Below, one piece after another: positions 16,304 through 23,442 of a stretch of DNA of 64,000 bases. The notes beneath the pieces are model-generated. The model ran no database searches and was not told the origin of the DNA. It saw nothing but the letters and a program-made list of their open reading frames with translations. How positions within the stretch are numbered: the stretch's first letter is position 1; each line of letters begins with the position of its first letter. Location: IMG/VR virus record IMGVR_UViG_3300028610_001024, positions 1-64,000 of that record; one strand, given 5' to 3'. This DNA is from a virus. Made by a program: the position numbers and the translations under genes.

Positions 16304-16358
16304 TCCAGAATTCTGAATCCAAAATCTTGAATACATCCAACTTCTTGAATGTAGGTAA
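16304..16358 (+). promoter_or_regulatory. Upstream activating region B
   Basis: The perfect palindrome CAGAATTCTG is followed by TGAAT at 16314, 16328 and 16346 and by TAGGTAA at 16352. TAGGTAA is 94 bases before the -24 box. This is the clearest of the three copies; the direct TGAAT half-sites lie 14 and 18 bases apart. Confidence 0.62.
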
Positions 16359-16445
16359 ATACATATCAGCATCAGATCTATGGGGTAGAGTACATATATG
16401 CCCCATATTTACTCAATCCATGCTGTAGTACCCTCATAGATTGTC

Positions 16446-16461
16446 TGGCATGGGCCTTGCA
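16446..16461 (+). promoter_or_regulatory. Sigma-54 type promoter B
   Basis: CTGGCAT-GGGCC-TTGCA with a CTCAATC box 34 bases upstream, in the same arrangement as A and C. The predicted start is near 16472, 43 bases before the first gene of cassette B. Confidence 0.75.
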
Positions 16462-16472
16462 GTGTAGTAGGA

Positions 16473-16494
16473 TGTCTGGCAAGTAAGCTAGACA
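16473..16494 (+). promoter_or_regulatory. Leader hairpin B
   Basis: TGTCT and AGACA pair around GGCAAGTAAGCT at the expected transcript 5' end. The loop sequence is shared with the internal leader at 10585. Confidence 0.42.
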
Positions 16495-16514
16495 GAAGAC
16501 AAGAGAACGAGACA

Positions 16515-16727
16515 ATGACAACATACGAAGCATACGTTACCGGTTACAACTTCCTCCCTGAATTGTCTGCTTTCCTGAAGAATCAAACAATCAAGGCGCG
16601 AATCCAAACTCTACTAGGCGAGGATGATATCCTCCCTATCAACAATGTTCAAGCCGCCGAGGAGGTCCTTGAATCCGGTAAGGGTCTAGAGGCTTATGAG
16701 TTGGCACGGAGTCTCTATAATGCTTAA
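16515..16727 (+). CDS. 70-residue helical protein, first gene of cassette B
   Basis: ATG follows GAGAACGAGAC (weak ribosome site). The protein is acidic and helical (EEVLESGKGLEAYELARSL). First gene under promoter B. Unknown function. Confidence 0.62.
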   Translation: MTTYEAYVTGYNFLPELSAFLKNQTIKARIQTLLGEDDILPINNVQAAEEVLESGKGLEAYELARSLYNA

Positions 16728-17007
16728 AATGACCTACCTACAAGCCAAGACCTCCCTACTCGCCCAACTCGACGCTCATGAAGACTGGACAGTCACAACC
16801 CGCAATCGTAGCAACTTCAAGCCCCTCAAGGTTCCATATGTGACGCGTGACTACGATGACTGCCGGGTGTGGTTCAAATCTCAGAGTGTCTACCTGGGTT
16901 GGACTAACAACTTGAACGACGCCAGAAGCATACACATTGAAGACCTCAGAGTCGCGACACTGGCCGACGTGCTAGAGTCGGTCGACTATTACGTGAGTCT
17001 GGACTAG
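16720..17007 (+). CDS. 95-residue protein of cassette B
   Basis: Start at ATG 16720, overlapping the previous stop; ATG 16729 is also possible. Basic in the middle (TTRNRSNFKPLKV), acidic at the end. Unrecognised. Confidence 0.6.
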   Translation: MLKMTYLQAKTSLLAQLDAHEDWTVTTRNRSNFKPLKVPYVTRDYDDCRVWFKSQSVYLGWTNNLNDARSIHIEDLRVATLADVLESVDYYVSLD

Positions 17008-17091
17008 AGGAGAGTACACCATGAACCATGTACACCAGCAGCAAGCAAAAACAAGGACAAATGGTTAGAGTTAGTTAAACCTGAAGATATC

Positions 17092-17442
17092 ATGCAACCC
17101 CCTGACCTCAACTTCGTCCCAACCCCCCCTTGCTTCATCCAGCCCATGGGTGGCTACCGCTCAACCCTAACCGGCCGTTTCCTCTCACGGGCCTATGTGG
17201 ATTACCAACTTACCCTGTGGTGGACGCAAGAGCTACAAAGAGCCTGGACGCGTCAAGTCCAGCTTGCAGCTCTCATGCTTCAAGCAACGACTCAGACGAC
17301 GGTAGCGACGCAACGTCGAGTGAGACAGGAGCGTCATATCGTGGTAGACTCAGATAGACCTATTCGACGTAAGCCCAGCAAGCGGGAACTAGAGGACAAG
17401 CGACGTCAGAAATTGTGGAATCAGTCAAGGAGTTACTCATGA
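17092..17442 (+). CDS. 116-residue basic protein with LTGRF motif
   Basis: Shares the YR-x-x-LTGRF-[VL]-S motif with the protein at 11163. A proline-rich N-terminus leads to that motif, a glutamine-rich helix and an Arg/Lys-rich tail (RRKPSKRELEDKRRQK). Coupled to the next gene by ATGA. Function unknown. Confidence 0.62.
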   Translation: MQPPDLNFVPTPPCFIQPMGGYRSTLTGRFLSRAYVDYQLTLWWTQELQRAWTRQVQLAALMLQATTQTTVATQRRVRQERHIVVDSDRPIRRKPSKRELEDKRRQKLWNQSRSYS

Positions 17443-17639
17443 ATAGCACTCTAAGTAATGAAACCCCTCTATCAGTCGACTTCGATGATGAGATCAAAGA
17501 TGAACTAGCAGAGTGGATAGATGGACCGGATGAAGATGGAGTTAATAAGCCCTCACGTAGCATCCTGTGGATCGACTACCAACCCAGTGAAGATCTTGAA
17601 GCACGACATGAGTACAACGAAGCGACTAGGGGATATTAA
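17439..17639 (+). CDS. 66-residue acidic protein
   Basis: Start at ATG 17439, overlapping the previous stop. Highly acidic (DFDDEIKDELAEWIDG). Acidic small phage proteins sometimes mimic DNA, but that is only a possibility here. Confidence 0.62.
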   Translation: MNSTLSNETPLSVDFDDEIKDELAEWIDGPDEDGVNKPSRSILWIDYQPSEDLEARHEYNEATRGY

Positions 17640-17641
17640 AA

Positions 17642-17905
17642 ATGAGTTATGAAAATAATTCACACATTCCGGATTACTTTGAATCTTGTAAAACCATAAC
17701 ACAAGTAAATACCTTCATCTATGGTGTCTGTAAGCAAGTAAAGTTCAAACCTGGCTGGACTGATGATAAGCAAGACGCTGTTCACATTGGCTATAGTTCT
17801 GATACTGAAACCTTTACCGTGTCCGTTTGGAATGGTGGTGACTCCACCAAAATCAGAGAAGCGATTCGGGATTTCTACAACCTACACGAGGAGAGAGTGT
17901 CATAA
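17642..17905 (+). CDS. 87-residue unrecognised protein
   Basis: Two bases after the preceding stop. A predicted beta sheet (AVHIGYSSDTETFTVSVW) is followed by a helix. The last residues overlap a short Cys-rich frame that lacks a start and was not annotated. Confidence 0.62.
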   Translation: MSYENNSHIPDYFESCKTITQVNTFIYGVCKQVKFKPGWTDDKQDAVHIGYSSDTETFTVSVWNGGDSTKIREAIRDFYNLHEERVS

Positions 17906-17965
17906 GTGGATTCACCCCCCTGTTTGCAGCTGTGGTGAGGACCATACATATACTGGAGGAAACCC

Positions 17966-18238
17966 ATGCAAGACACAACCTTGACACGTCGAGCTATCCA
18001 CCCCAACGACACCCATAACGGTGAAAGCTCAGGAGCCTCACACCTAACCCCCAGCAAGGATCCGTTCAAGCTAGGCCTTCCAACCTTACCTGAACTGCAA
18101 ATGGAAGCCCGAATCCTTGACCATATGGAATTCCTAGCTAGTATAGGAGTTGAGAAAATCGACCGTCGTAAGCTAGCCGAAATGGCGATTGAGAAAGCTG
18201 ACGCGTTCGTGGCTATATTCAAACCTCGTAAGGAGTAA
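17966..18238 (+). CDS. 90-residue protein
   Basis: GGAGGAAACCC precedes the ATG. The C-terminal half is a long helix (DRRKLAEMAIEKADAFVA); the N-terminal half is polar and probably disordered. Unknown. Confidence 0.62.
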   Translation: MQDTTLTRRAIHPNDTHNGESSGASHLTPSKDPFKLGLPTLPELQMEARILDHMEFLASIGVEKIDRRKLAEMAIEKADAFVAIFKPRKE

Positions 18239-18242
18239 TGAC

Positions 18243-18470
18243 ATGTCGATACATCGTAGTAGGATGAAACAGTGGGCTCAATCCATTAACCCTGATGTAA
18301 CAGAAAGGGATATTGATTGGTTGGTGGAATGTCTACCTGAATCAAGTTCCTTTTCTAATACACTTGACAGGGAAATACAACAAGCAAACCAGGTTGCTAT
18401 CGATCAGGGTACATTCAAAATGTTTCGACTGAACTCTAATGGAACTAAAACAGACATAGCCGAGGAGTAA
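18243..18470 (+). CDS. 75-residue protein
   Basis: Start at ATG 18243 with AAGGAG seven bases upstream. Helical and acidic in the middle. Its stop is followed by the probable microprotein at 18474, and its last codons contain that gene's ribosome site. Confidence 0.62.
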   Translation: MSIHRSRMKQWAQSINPDVTERDIDWLVECLPESSSFSNTLDREIQQANQVAIDQGTFKMFRLNSNGTKTDIAEE

Positions 18471-18473
18471 CCA

Positions 18474-18584
18474 ACGAAAATCACTCTGATAGCTCTAGTC
18501 CTCCATGCATGGGGCTGGCCTGGACTTGGTATCTATGCCATTGTCGTCCTAATAGTTCACTTTCTCGAATGTAAATACCTTTAA
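18474..18584 (+). CDS. 36-residue membrane microprotein with ACG at the start position
   Basis: GAGGAG (18462-18467) is six bases before an ACG codon. From there the frame reads (M)KITLIALVLHAWGWPGL and continues through a hydrophobic stretch ending in FLECKYL. It would be a tidy single-pass membrane peptide if the first codon were ATG. ACG is a rare, weak start, so it may be a mutated gene or poorly translated. The end overlaps the AAAGGAG ribosome site of the next gene. Confidence 0.42.
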   Translation, partial: TKITLIALVLHAWGWPGLGIYAIVVLIVHFLECKYL

Positions 18585-18597
18585 AGGAGTTCCTATC

Positions 18598-18972
18598 ATG
18601 GCGTTTCAATCTCTTCCTCGGACTCGTAGGTCAGTACAGTATCTCCTCACTAAAGTTCAGATCTCCAATTGCAAATCAACTCCTCACGTGTTTAGGTTCA
18701 CAAGTAAAGTTCTTCTAGACCATAGTAAACATTTATTTCCTGGAGCTGAGATTACAATAGATATTGATATCGATAGGTCGCAGGTAGCTTTCCGTAAGGC
18801 GAAAAATAGTGAACCCTCTTGGAGAATCTCTAAACCAAAGAAAAGTAATAGTACATTTAGCTCTAAAAATCTCTATGAGTTGATAGGACTTGGTACATGG
18901 GAAATTATTAAAATTCGAGTTGGTAATAAATACTATCCGGGATTCTATTACGGGCGGATTAAAGGGAAATGA
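18598..18972 (+). CDS. 124-residue basic protein
   Basis: AAAGGAG (18583-18589) fits the ATG. Beta-rich and basic (RISKPKKSNSTF), perhaps nucleic-acid binding. Coupled to the next gene by ATGA. Unrecognised. Confidence 0.64.
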   Translation: MAFQSLPRTRRSVQYLLTKVQISNCKSTPHVFRFTSKVLLDHSKHLFPGAEITIDIDIDRSQVAFRKAKNSEPSWRISKPKKSNSTFSSKNLYELIGLGTWEIIKIRVGNKYYPGFYYGRIKGK

Positions 18973-19190
18973 ACTTATCTAATGATCCAAGGGCCGTATA
19001 TAACCGACTTCGATTAGAAGTTCCTCAGCCAATAAGAGAAGACGCTCTACGAAGGAGTCGTATACAGACCGATCCAACTGAAGAGAATATCAACTCTGTT
19101 TCTGAGATGTACGAGATTGTCTTACTTAAAAAACCAGGTAATCTATTGCATCAGCGTCTTGAGCAAGCTTTTCTAAACCTAAAGAGGTAA
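18969..19190 (+). CDS. 73-residue helical protein
   Basis: Charged helices with RRSRIQTDPTEENIN in the middle. Coupled to its upstream neighbour. Function unknown. Confidence 0.6.
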   Translation: MNLSNDPRAVYNRLRLEVPQPIREDALRRSRIQTDPTEENINSVSEMYEIVLLKKPGNLLHQRLEQAFLNLKR

Positions 19191-19194
19191 ATTC

Positions 19195-19452
19195 ATGAAC
19201 CAAGTCCACCTATCTACTCTCCCGCCGGGTATCGACTTCATCTATCATCATCCTAACGGTAATGATATTGAGTGTCGTTCAGTTGGTAAGGGTAGCTATG
19301 AGTATTTTGACAATGGACTAGGCCAAATGGAAACGCTGTATAGTCCCACCATGCTTTGTGATATAACCAATTCCGATCTAACACTAATGCAAAGTGAACA
19401 AAGGCTTAGTAAACATTTGCGACATAGGTTGCATGTTGAGACTGGGGAGTAA
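19195..19452 (+). CDS. 85-residue protein
   Basis: ATG five bases after the previous stop, with AGAGGTAAATTC upstream. No motif recognised; a beta N-terminal half and a helical C-terminal half. Confidence 0.6.
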   Translation: MNQVHLSTLPPGIDFIYHHPNGNDIECRSVGKGSYEYFDNGLGQMETLYSPTMLCDITNSDLTLMQSEQRLSKHLRHRLHVETGE

Positions 19453-19455
19453 GTC

Positions 19456-19554
19456 ATGGAAAATGTAAAAGATTCTAAAGATAAAGTAATTCGAGTGATA
19501 CAGGATGGCTACCATCAACCTACGTGGAGAAACCTACAAGGATTATTGTGGTGA
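19456..19554 (+). CDS. 32-residue peptide
   Basis: ATG 19456 after GGGGAG. The frame overlaps the better supported gene at 19505 by 50 bases in another frame. It may be a real overlapping gene or chance. Confidence 0.35.
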   Translation: MENVKDSKDKVIRVIQDGYHQPTWRNLQGLLW

Positions 19555-19636
19555 GAGTGATCTAGAGGTAACAGACTGTGATTGTGAGAAGTGCTTCAAA
19601 TTAAGATCACAAGCTTATGCAAAGGATAATCAATGA
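19505..19636 (+). CDS. 43-residue Cys-rich peptide
   Basis: Ends in the ATGA that starts the next gene (19633), supporting translation. CDCEKC near the middle with an earlier C suggests metal binding. It starts inside the 19456 frame. Confidence 0.52.
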   Translation: MATINLRGETYKDYCGESDLEVTDCDCEKCFKLRSQAYAKDNQ

Positions 19637-20106
19637 AAACCACTAAAACCTTCAACCCTTCAATTGAGCAAACCATTCCCAACTTTTTCCCTGACATTAA
19701 ACAACGCAAGCTTGCCTATACCATACTCAAGGTTCTCAACATCATCCCCAATCGTAAACTAATATTTGAAAAGGAACCCAACTGTAGAGGTAAATGTCCT
19801 GTCAGATTATACCTTATCAAAGATCTCAAAAAGGTACAATCACACCTTACCCAAAGCCAAACCATTACTCAAATCCCAAAAGGCTACACCGATGTTCATA
19901 CACTAGAACGAAAGTACGACCTACCTAATAGAACTATCTACCTGATATTCAAAACGGTTGGACTTGAATCAAATCAAATGTATAAACCTGAAGGACTAGG
20001 TACAGGGAGGAAACTGTTTAAGGTTAAGGATACAGAGTATGTAATGAAGTGGATTGTGAAGTCACGGGAACGATTCAGTGATCGAATATCCAACAGAGAG
20101 AGCTAG
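19633..20106 (+). CDS. Helix-turn-helix-like protein, paralogue of 22189
   Basis: 157 residues. The segment TDVHTLERKYDLPNRTIYLI reads like a helix-turn-helix. Over about 60 residues it aligns with the product at 22189: DLAGISERYGIESHRISAGF, then VGLE, then a KxxEYV ending in both. Overlaps the preceding Cys peptide by ATGA. It sits immediately upstream of two sigma-54 promoters, so a regulatory role on this tract is attractive but untested. It has no AAA+ domain, so it is not a classical enhancer-binding protein. Confidence 0.65.
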   Translation: MKTTKTFNPSIEQTIPNFFPDIKQRKLAYTILKVLNIIPNRKLIFEKEPNCRGKCPVRLYLIKDLKKVQSHLTQSQTITQIPKGYTDVHTLERKYDLPNRTIYLIFKTVGLESNQMYKPEGLGTGRKLFKVKDTEYVMKWIVKSRERFSDRISNRES

Positions 20107-20113
20107 TTGAATT

Positions 20114-20129
20114 TGGCACGATTCTTGCA
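20114..20129 (+). promoter_or_regulatory. Consensus sigma-54 promoter D
   Basis: TTGGCACGATTCTTGCAGG is a perfect TGGCAC-N5-TTGCA match, including the preceding T and following G. It begins eight bases after the stop of the HTH-like gene, with an expected start near 20142, 201 bases upstream of promoter C. The long leader would run through the activating region C. Confidence 0.72.
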
Positions 20130-20171
20130 GGCTACCCTCTAACCTTACCCAACTCAACTCTACCAACCCTC

Positions 20172-20227
20172 GATCCAAATTCCTGGATTCAAAATTCTGC
20201 ATACTCCAAGGAATTGAAGTTAGGTAA
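20172..20227 (+). promoter_or_regulatory. Upstream activating region C
   Basis: GGATTCAAAATTCTGCAT and CCAAGGAATTGAAGT carry the ATTCAA/TGAA half-sites found in A and B. TAGGTAA starts at 20221, 94 bases before the -24 box of promoter C. Confidence 0.58.
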
Positions 20228-20314
20228 GTCTATAGGATCATAGAGAGTATGTAGCCCAAAGCATATATGTCGTGGATTTGCTCAATCCATGCTACTCCCC
20301 ACTGAGGATTGAGT

Positions 20315-20330
20315 TGGCATGGACCTTGCT
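20315..20330 (+). promoter_or_regulatory. Sigma-54 type promoter C
   Basis: TTGGCAT-GGACC-TTGCT, with CTCAATC 34 bases upstream. Together with A and B it forms a family with fixed internal spacing. Expected start near 20341, before the gene at 20382. Confidence 0.75.
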
Positions 20331-20340
20331 ATATAGAGGA

Positions 20341-20353
20341 GTGTACGGGACAC
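20341..20353 (+). promoter_or_regulatory. Leader hairpin C
   Basis: GTGTACGGGACAC forms a 4-bp stem at the predicted transcript start, a shorter version of the stems at A and B. Confidence 0.35.
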
Positions 20354-20381
20354 GAACTAACCAAATAAGAGGACTAAGACA

Positions 20382-20636
20382 ATGACCAAGGTCAAGCAAG
20401 CCAAACGCGCCGCCCTCCAAACTAAAGTCCTCAAGGCCTTCCGTAAGATCACAATCATTGAGCTTCTCGACGGTCCCGGGAAAACGGTCACATGTATGGA
20501 CCTAGTCACCTTGGATATCTGCCAGACACACGAACAGGCCATAGAGTTAATGGACGAGATGTGGGAAGCCCAGCAAGTCTACACAGTGAACGGGTATGGA
20601 ACGAGCGCACAAGATCACGACTTCGCAAGCTGCTAG
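20382..20636 (+). CDS. 84-residue protein, first gene of cassette C
   Basis: GAGGACTAAGACA precedes the ATG. A basic N-terminal helix (VKQAKRAALQTKVLKAFRK) is followed by a region with helix-turn-helix character (MDLVTLDICQTHEQAIELM). DNA binding is possible but uncertain. Confidence 0.62.
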   Translation: MTKVKQAKRAALQTKVLKAFRKITIIELLDGPGKTVTCMDLVTLDICQTHEQAIELMDEMWEAQQVYTVNGYGTSAQDHDFASC

Positions 20637-20670
20637 ACTCTAACTGACACCCCAAACAAGGACACACGCC

Positions 20671-20934
20671 ATGCGCTACATCAAACCTCAATCGACCGCT
20701 AAGACTCTCCGCCGTTCCAAGGCAATGCTGATCAACTTAGGTCAGACAGTGACCTCTGCTACGATCCGGAGCAACGGTGAGAAAGCTGAGCCTTACCCTC
20801 TCAAGGCTCTCAAAGGTCGTCTCATGCGAGAAATCCACTCCCCCAACTCTAGTCGATCGGACTACTACCAGGAAGCCGACGGATCCGTTACGATGTTGGC
20901 TCATGGTAACTGTACAATCAAGCTGAGCTTCTGA
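20671..20934 (+). CDS. 87-residue basic protein
   Basis: Basic N-terminus (TAKTLRRSKAM) and a beta C-terminus (SVTMLAHGNCTIKLSF). Unrecognised. It belongs to the same GC-richer cassette. Confidence 0.62.
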   Translation: MRYIKPQSTAKTLRRSKAMLINLGQTVTSATIRSNGEKAEPYPLKALKGRLMREIHSPNSSRSDYYQEADGSVTMLAHGNCTIKLSF

Positions 20935-20944
20935 GGACGATACG

Positions 20945-21103
20945 ATGTCAACCTCAACCTACGATTCACCCTTCGCGGACTACATCGTCAAATTCTCCAA
21001 GGGTCTTACACTCCGAGCACGGCTCGACAAGGACTACAAGGTCGGAGATGAAACAGAGACCCAATTCGGTACCGTTACCATCGTACGCGTACTTGAGGAC
21101 TAG
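20945..21103 (+). CDS. 52-residue protein
   Basis: An ATG frame fits between the neighbours (10 bases after the preceding stop, 4 before the next ATG). Predicted all-beta: DYIVKFSKGLTLRARL, then TQFGTVTIVRVLE. Unknown role. Confidence 0.6.
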   Translation: MSTSTYDSPFADYIVKFSKGLTLRARLDKDYKVGDETETQFGTVTIVRVLED

Positions 21104-21107
21104 CACC

Positions 21108-21422
21108 ATGCAAGACACTAGCACCTACGACGCAGCTCTAGCACTCTTCCTGTCCTACGCTCTCAGCATTCAACCTGAGCAACACGCCAGCTTTCCAGTC
21201 CCTGTTTTCACCATTGAACCCGGCCGTAAGTACGACCGTATCATCCTAGCTAACCCTCACAAGTCCGCTTTCTGTTTCGTCCGTAAGTCCGACGGCGCTG
21301 TGCTCAAGACTGCCAATTACAAAGCACCAGCCAAGCACCCTCGTGGCACGATCTACCTTGACGACCCTAGCAACGTTGACGCCTACGGGATCGGCCCGTA
21401 TGGTGCAAACTACCTGAGATAG
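21108..21422 (+). CDS. 104-residue protein of a small phage family
   Basis: Start at ATG 21108. The region FCFVRKSDGAVLKTANYKAP followed by AKHPRGTIYL is a pattern I recall from many small phage proteins of unknown function. An N-terminal helix and this beta module make up the whole protein. Confidence 0.68.
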   Translation: MQDTSTYDAALALFLSYALSIQPEQHASFPVPVFTIEPGRKYDRIILANPHKSAFCFVRKSDGAVLKTANYKAPAKHPRGTIYLDDPSNVDAYGIGPYGANYLR

Positions 21423-21433
21423 GACTCTCCCCC

Positions 21434-21925
21434 ATGTCTACCACTGGCACACTTTGCCCCCTCTGTCAACATCCCACAGCCACCTACGACCCTTCAGCCC
21501 GTACCCTCATCTGTACCGACTGCGAACATGTCGAGCCCGTCACTTTAGTCCTGGCCATGACCTTGTGGGATGTAGCTATTGATATAAATAACCGGGAATT
21601 TGCCAAGTGTGTCACCGTTGAAAAAGAGCAAGGTTGTGATGAGGATACATGGCTAGCAGCATTAGGCAATGATAAAAAAACTAACGCTATCGAAGCTCAA
21701 CAGAGGGCTATCCGAGCTGAGTACATGACCACGGATGGCATCTTTGACGTCCAACAAGTCGTTCTAATCACTACAATCAAGCACTACGTCCAAGACCTAG
21801 CAGACAGTCCAGACGTCACGCCTGAGAGCCGCCAGCAAGTCTTAGAGCTACTCGAAACCACCGCCCTTAAACCTCAAGTGCTAGTCACTTGGGCGCGTAA
21901 GGTCTTAGCCAAAGCATACAAGTAA
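21434..21925 (+). CDS. 163-residue zinc-ribbon protein
   Basis: CPLC (8-11) and CTDC (27-30) make an N-terminal zinc ribbon, followed by a helical body. Zinc-ribbon plus helical tail suggests a nucleic-acid or polymerase contact, but that is inference. The 263 bases that follow hold no gene I can support. Confidence 0.68.
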   Translation: MSTTGTLCPLCQHPTATYDPSARTLICTDCEHVEPVTLVLAMTLWDVAIDINNREFAKCVTVEKEQGCDEDTWLAALGNDKKTNAIEAQQRAIRAEYMTTDGIFDVQQVVLITTIKHYVQDLADSPDVTPESRQQVLELLETTALKPQVLVTWARKVLAKAYK

Positions 21926-22188
21926 TTCATGACAATTCATAACTGACCACCCCCCTGTAATGACCCAAAACGCTATAAACTGACCTTAGTTAAAGCACTT
22001 GACTTACACCACCTTACCGCTTACCCTTACGGAGTTAGTGGAGCTTTTCAGATTTTTTGTGGCAATCCAGGCTCGGAAATGAACTGGGATCTAAACCATC
22101 TTACAGACTACATTGTCTCGTCTACCGCTTCTGGCCCCTCTTTCATTCTCATTCCAGTGAGTGTACCATGTACCTCCAAAGGACCAAA

Positions 22189-22647
22189 ATGCTAGTTACA
22201 AACTACGACAGCACCAAACTTGAAACCGTTCAAGCCTACTTTCCGAAGTCTCAACAGCCAAAGGCCTACACCTACATCCGTGACCATGAAATTGAGCACG
22301 AAGCTACCTATAGGAAGGCTTCCAAGACTCGCGGACGGGGTTCTAAGCTCTACCCTGTAGATACCCTCCAGGAGATCAAAACGACGCTCAACAAGGCCTC
22401 CCAGGAGGTTCTAACGGCTCTCCCAGACGGGTGTATGGACCTTGCTGGAATCTCGGAGCGATATGGTATAGAATCGCACCGTATCTCGGCAGGCTTCGCC
22501 CTTGTGGGGCTTGAACCGAGGACGACATACCGACGTGGTAAAGCTGGTCGTCCTGTAAATGCCTACAACTTAAAGGCTGTTGAGTACGTCATAAGTGGCT
22601 TACATGAGCTTCGACAGGGACTTGATAATTTTCATGAGGAGTGTTAG
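22189..22647 (+). CDS. Helix-turn-helix-like protein, paralogue of 19633
   Basis: 152 residues from ATG 22189, picked because AAAGGA is seven bases upstream and the length then matches its paralogue. The core DLAGISERYGIESHRISAGF has helix-turn-helix spacing. A basic stretch (RKASKTRGRGSKLY) precedes it. Upstream in-frame ATG 22168 lacks a ribosome site. Likely a sequence-specific DNA-binding protein. Confidence 0.65.
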   Translation: MLVTNYDSTKLETVQAYFPKSQQPKAYTYIRDHEIEHEATYRKASKTRGRGSKLYPVDTLQEIKTTLNKASQEVLTALPDGCMDLAGISERYGIESHRISAGFALVGLEPRTTYRRGKAGRPVNAYNLKAVEYVISGLHELRQGLDNFHEEC

Positions 22648-22650
22648 AGC

Positions 22651-22872
22651 ATGGATCCACTAGAAAGACTTCAAATCCAAACAGAAATCACCATTCTCTT
22701 CATCGATGAGGGGCTTAATAGACAGATCACTCGGAAGATGAAGGCCCGACCGTGTGTAGGGGATGCCGTTGAATGGTTTTACATGCCGTCCCCAATTATT
22801 AAACAGGTTCTAATACCATCAGGGGAGAAGGAGAGCCAATTCACAAAGTACGACTTTGTTTGTATACTCTAA
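22651..22872 (+). CDS. 73-residue protein
   Basis: GAGGAG lies before the previous stop. N-terminal helix and beta C-terminus. No family recognised. Confidence 0.6.
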   Translation: MDPLERLQIQTEITILFIDEGLNRQITRKMKARPCVGDAVEWFYMPSPIIKQVLIPSGEKESQFTKYDFVCIL

Positions 22873-22893
22873 CTCTCTTACAAGGAATGGATC

Positions 22894-22986
22894 ATGGACC
22901 CAACCAAAACCCTAGCTGAGTTTCTACATACCTGTAAAGGTACGTTCAACTTATCTATCACCTACCCGACATACTGGAGACCATAA
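22894..22986 (+). CDS. 30-residue peptide
   Basis: AAGGA precedes ATG 22894 and the stop overlaps the next start (TAATG), suggesting coupling. Too short to assign. Confidence 0.5.
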   Translation: MDPTKTLAEFLHTCKGTFNLSITYPTYWRP

Positions 22987-23204
22987 TGTCCAACCTTCTA
23001 CCCACACTCGGAGTCTTCCCTTTAACCCCCACCCATGAGATACTTGACGGTGAACCTGTAGACGCAACCCAATTTGGCTGTAATCCCAGTGGGTCTTTAC
23101 ATGATTACACTGAGCATTCGACTGAGGTCTTAGCAGAGGAGGCACTATCTCAATATCGAATATATCAGGCAATTAACACTCTCATAGAGGCAAAACTGGG
23201 GTGA
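22986..23204 (+). CDS. 72-residue acidic protein
   Basis: Coupled on both sides (TAATG and GTGA). The C-terminal half is an acidic helix. Unrecognised. Confidence 0.6.
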   Translation: MSNLLPTLGVFPLTPTHEILDGEPVDATQFGCNPSGSLHDYTEHSTEVLAEEALSQYRIYQAINTLIEAKLG

Positions 23205-23398
23205 TCACCCCAGAAGACCTCACCACTTACACCAACGATGAACTCACTCAACTTCAGCAACTCCTCAACCTTGAAACTGTCAAGCCCTGGCGTACAGTTA
23301 AGAGTCTACAAGCTGGACTAGAGAATGTACTACCGTACAAGGGTAAAAGTGAGCTTGATAATCTTGAACCGTCCGACCTATTAAAAGATGAGAAATAA
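23201..23398 (+). CDS. 65-residue protein with GTG start
   Basis: GTG overlaps the previous stop. A leucine-rich helix (DELTQLQQLLNLE) in the first half. Last gene of cassette C. Confidence 0.57.
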   Translation: MITPEDLTTYTNDELTQLQQLLNLETVKPWRTVKSLQAGLENVLPYKGKSELDNLEPSDLLKDEK

Positions 23399-23442
23399 GT
23401 GTAGTCGATGATTGTCCGGTGCTTCGCCCTCTGAGAAAGTCG

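Noticed and set aside
16696-16719. Upstream TTG start for the gene at 16720
   Set aside because: ATG 16720 overlaps the preceding stop in the manner typical of this phage, and no ribosome site precedes the TTG.
17763-17984. 73-codon open frame with Cys-rich end
   Set aside because: Most of it is a shadow of the gene at 17642 and the Cys-rich end has no start codon of its own.
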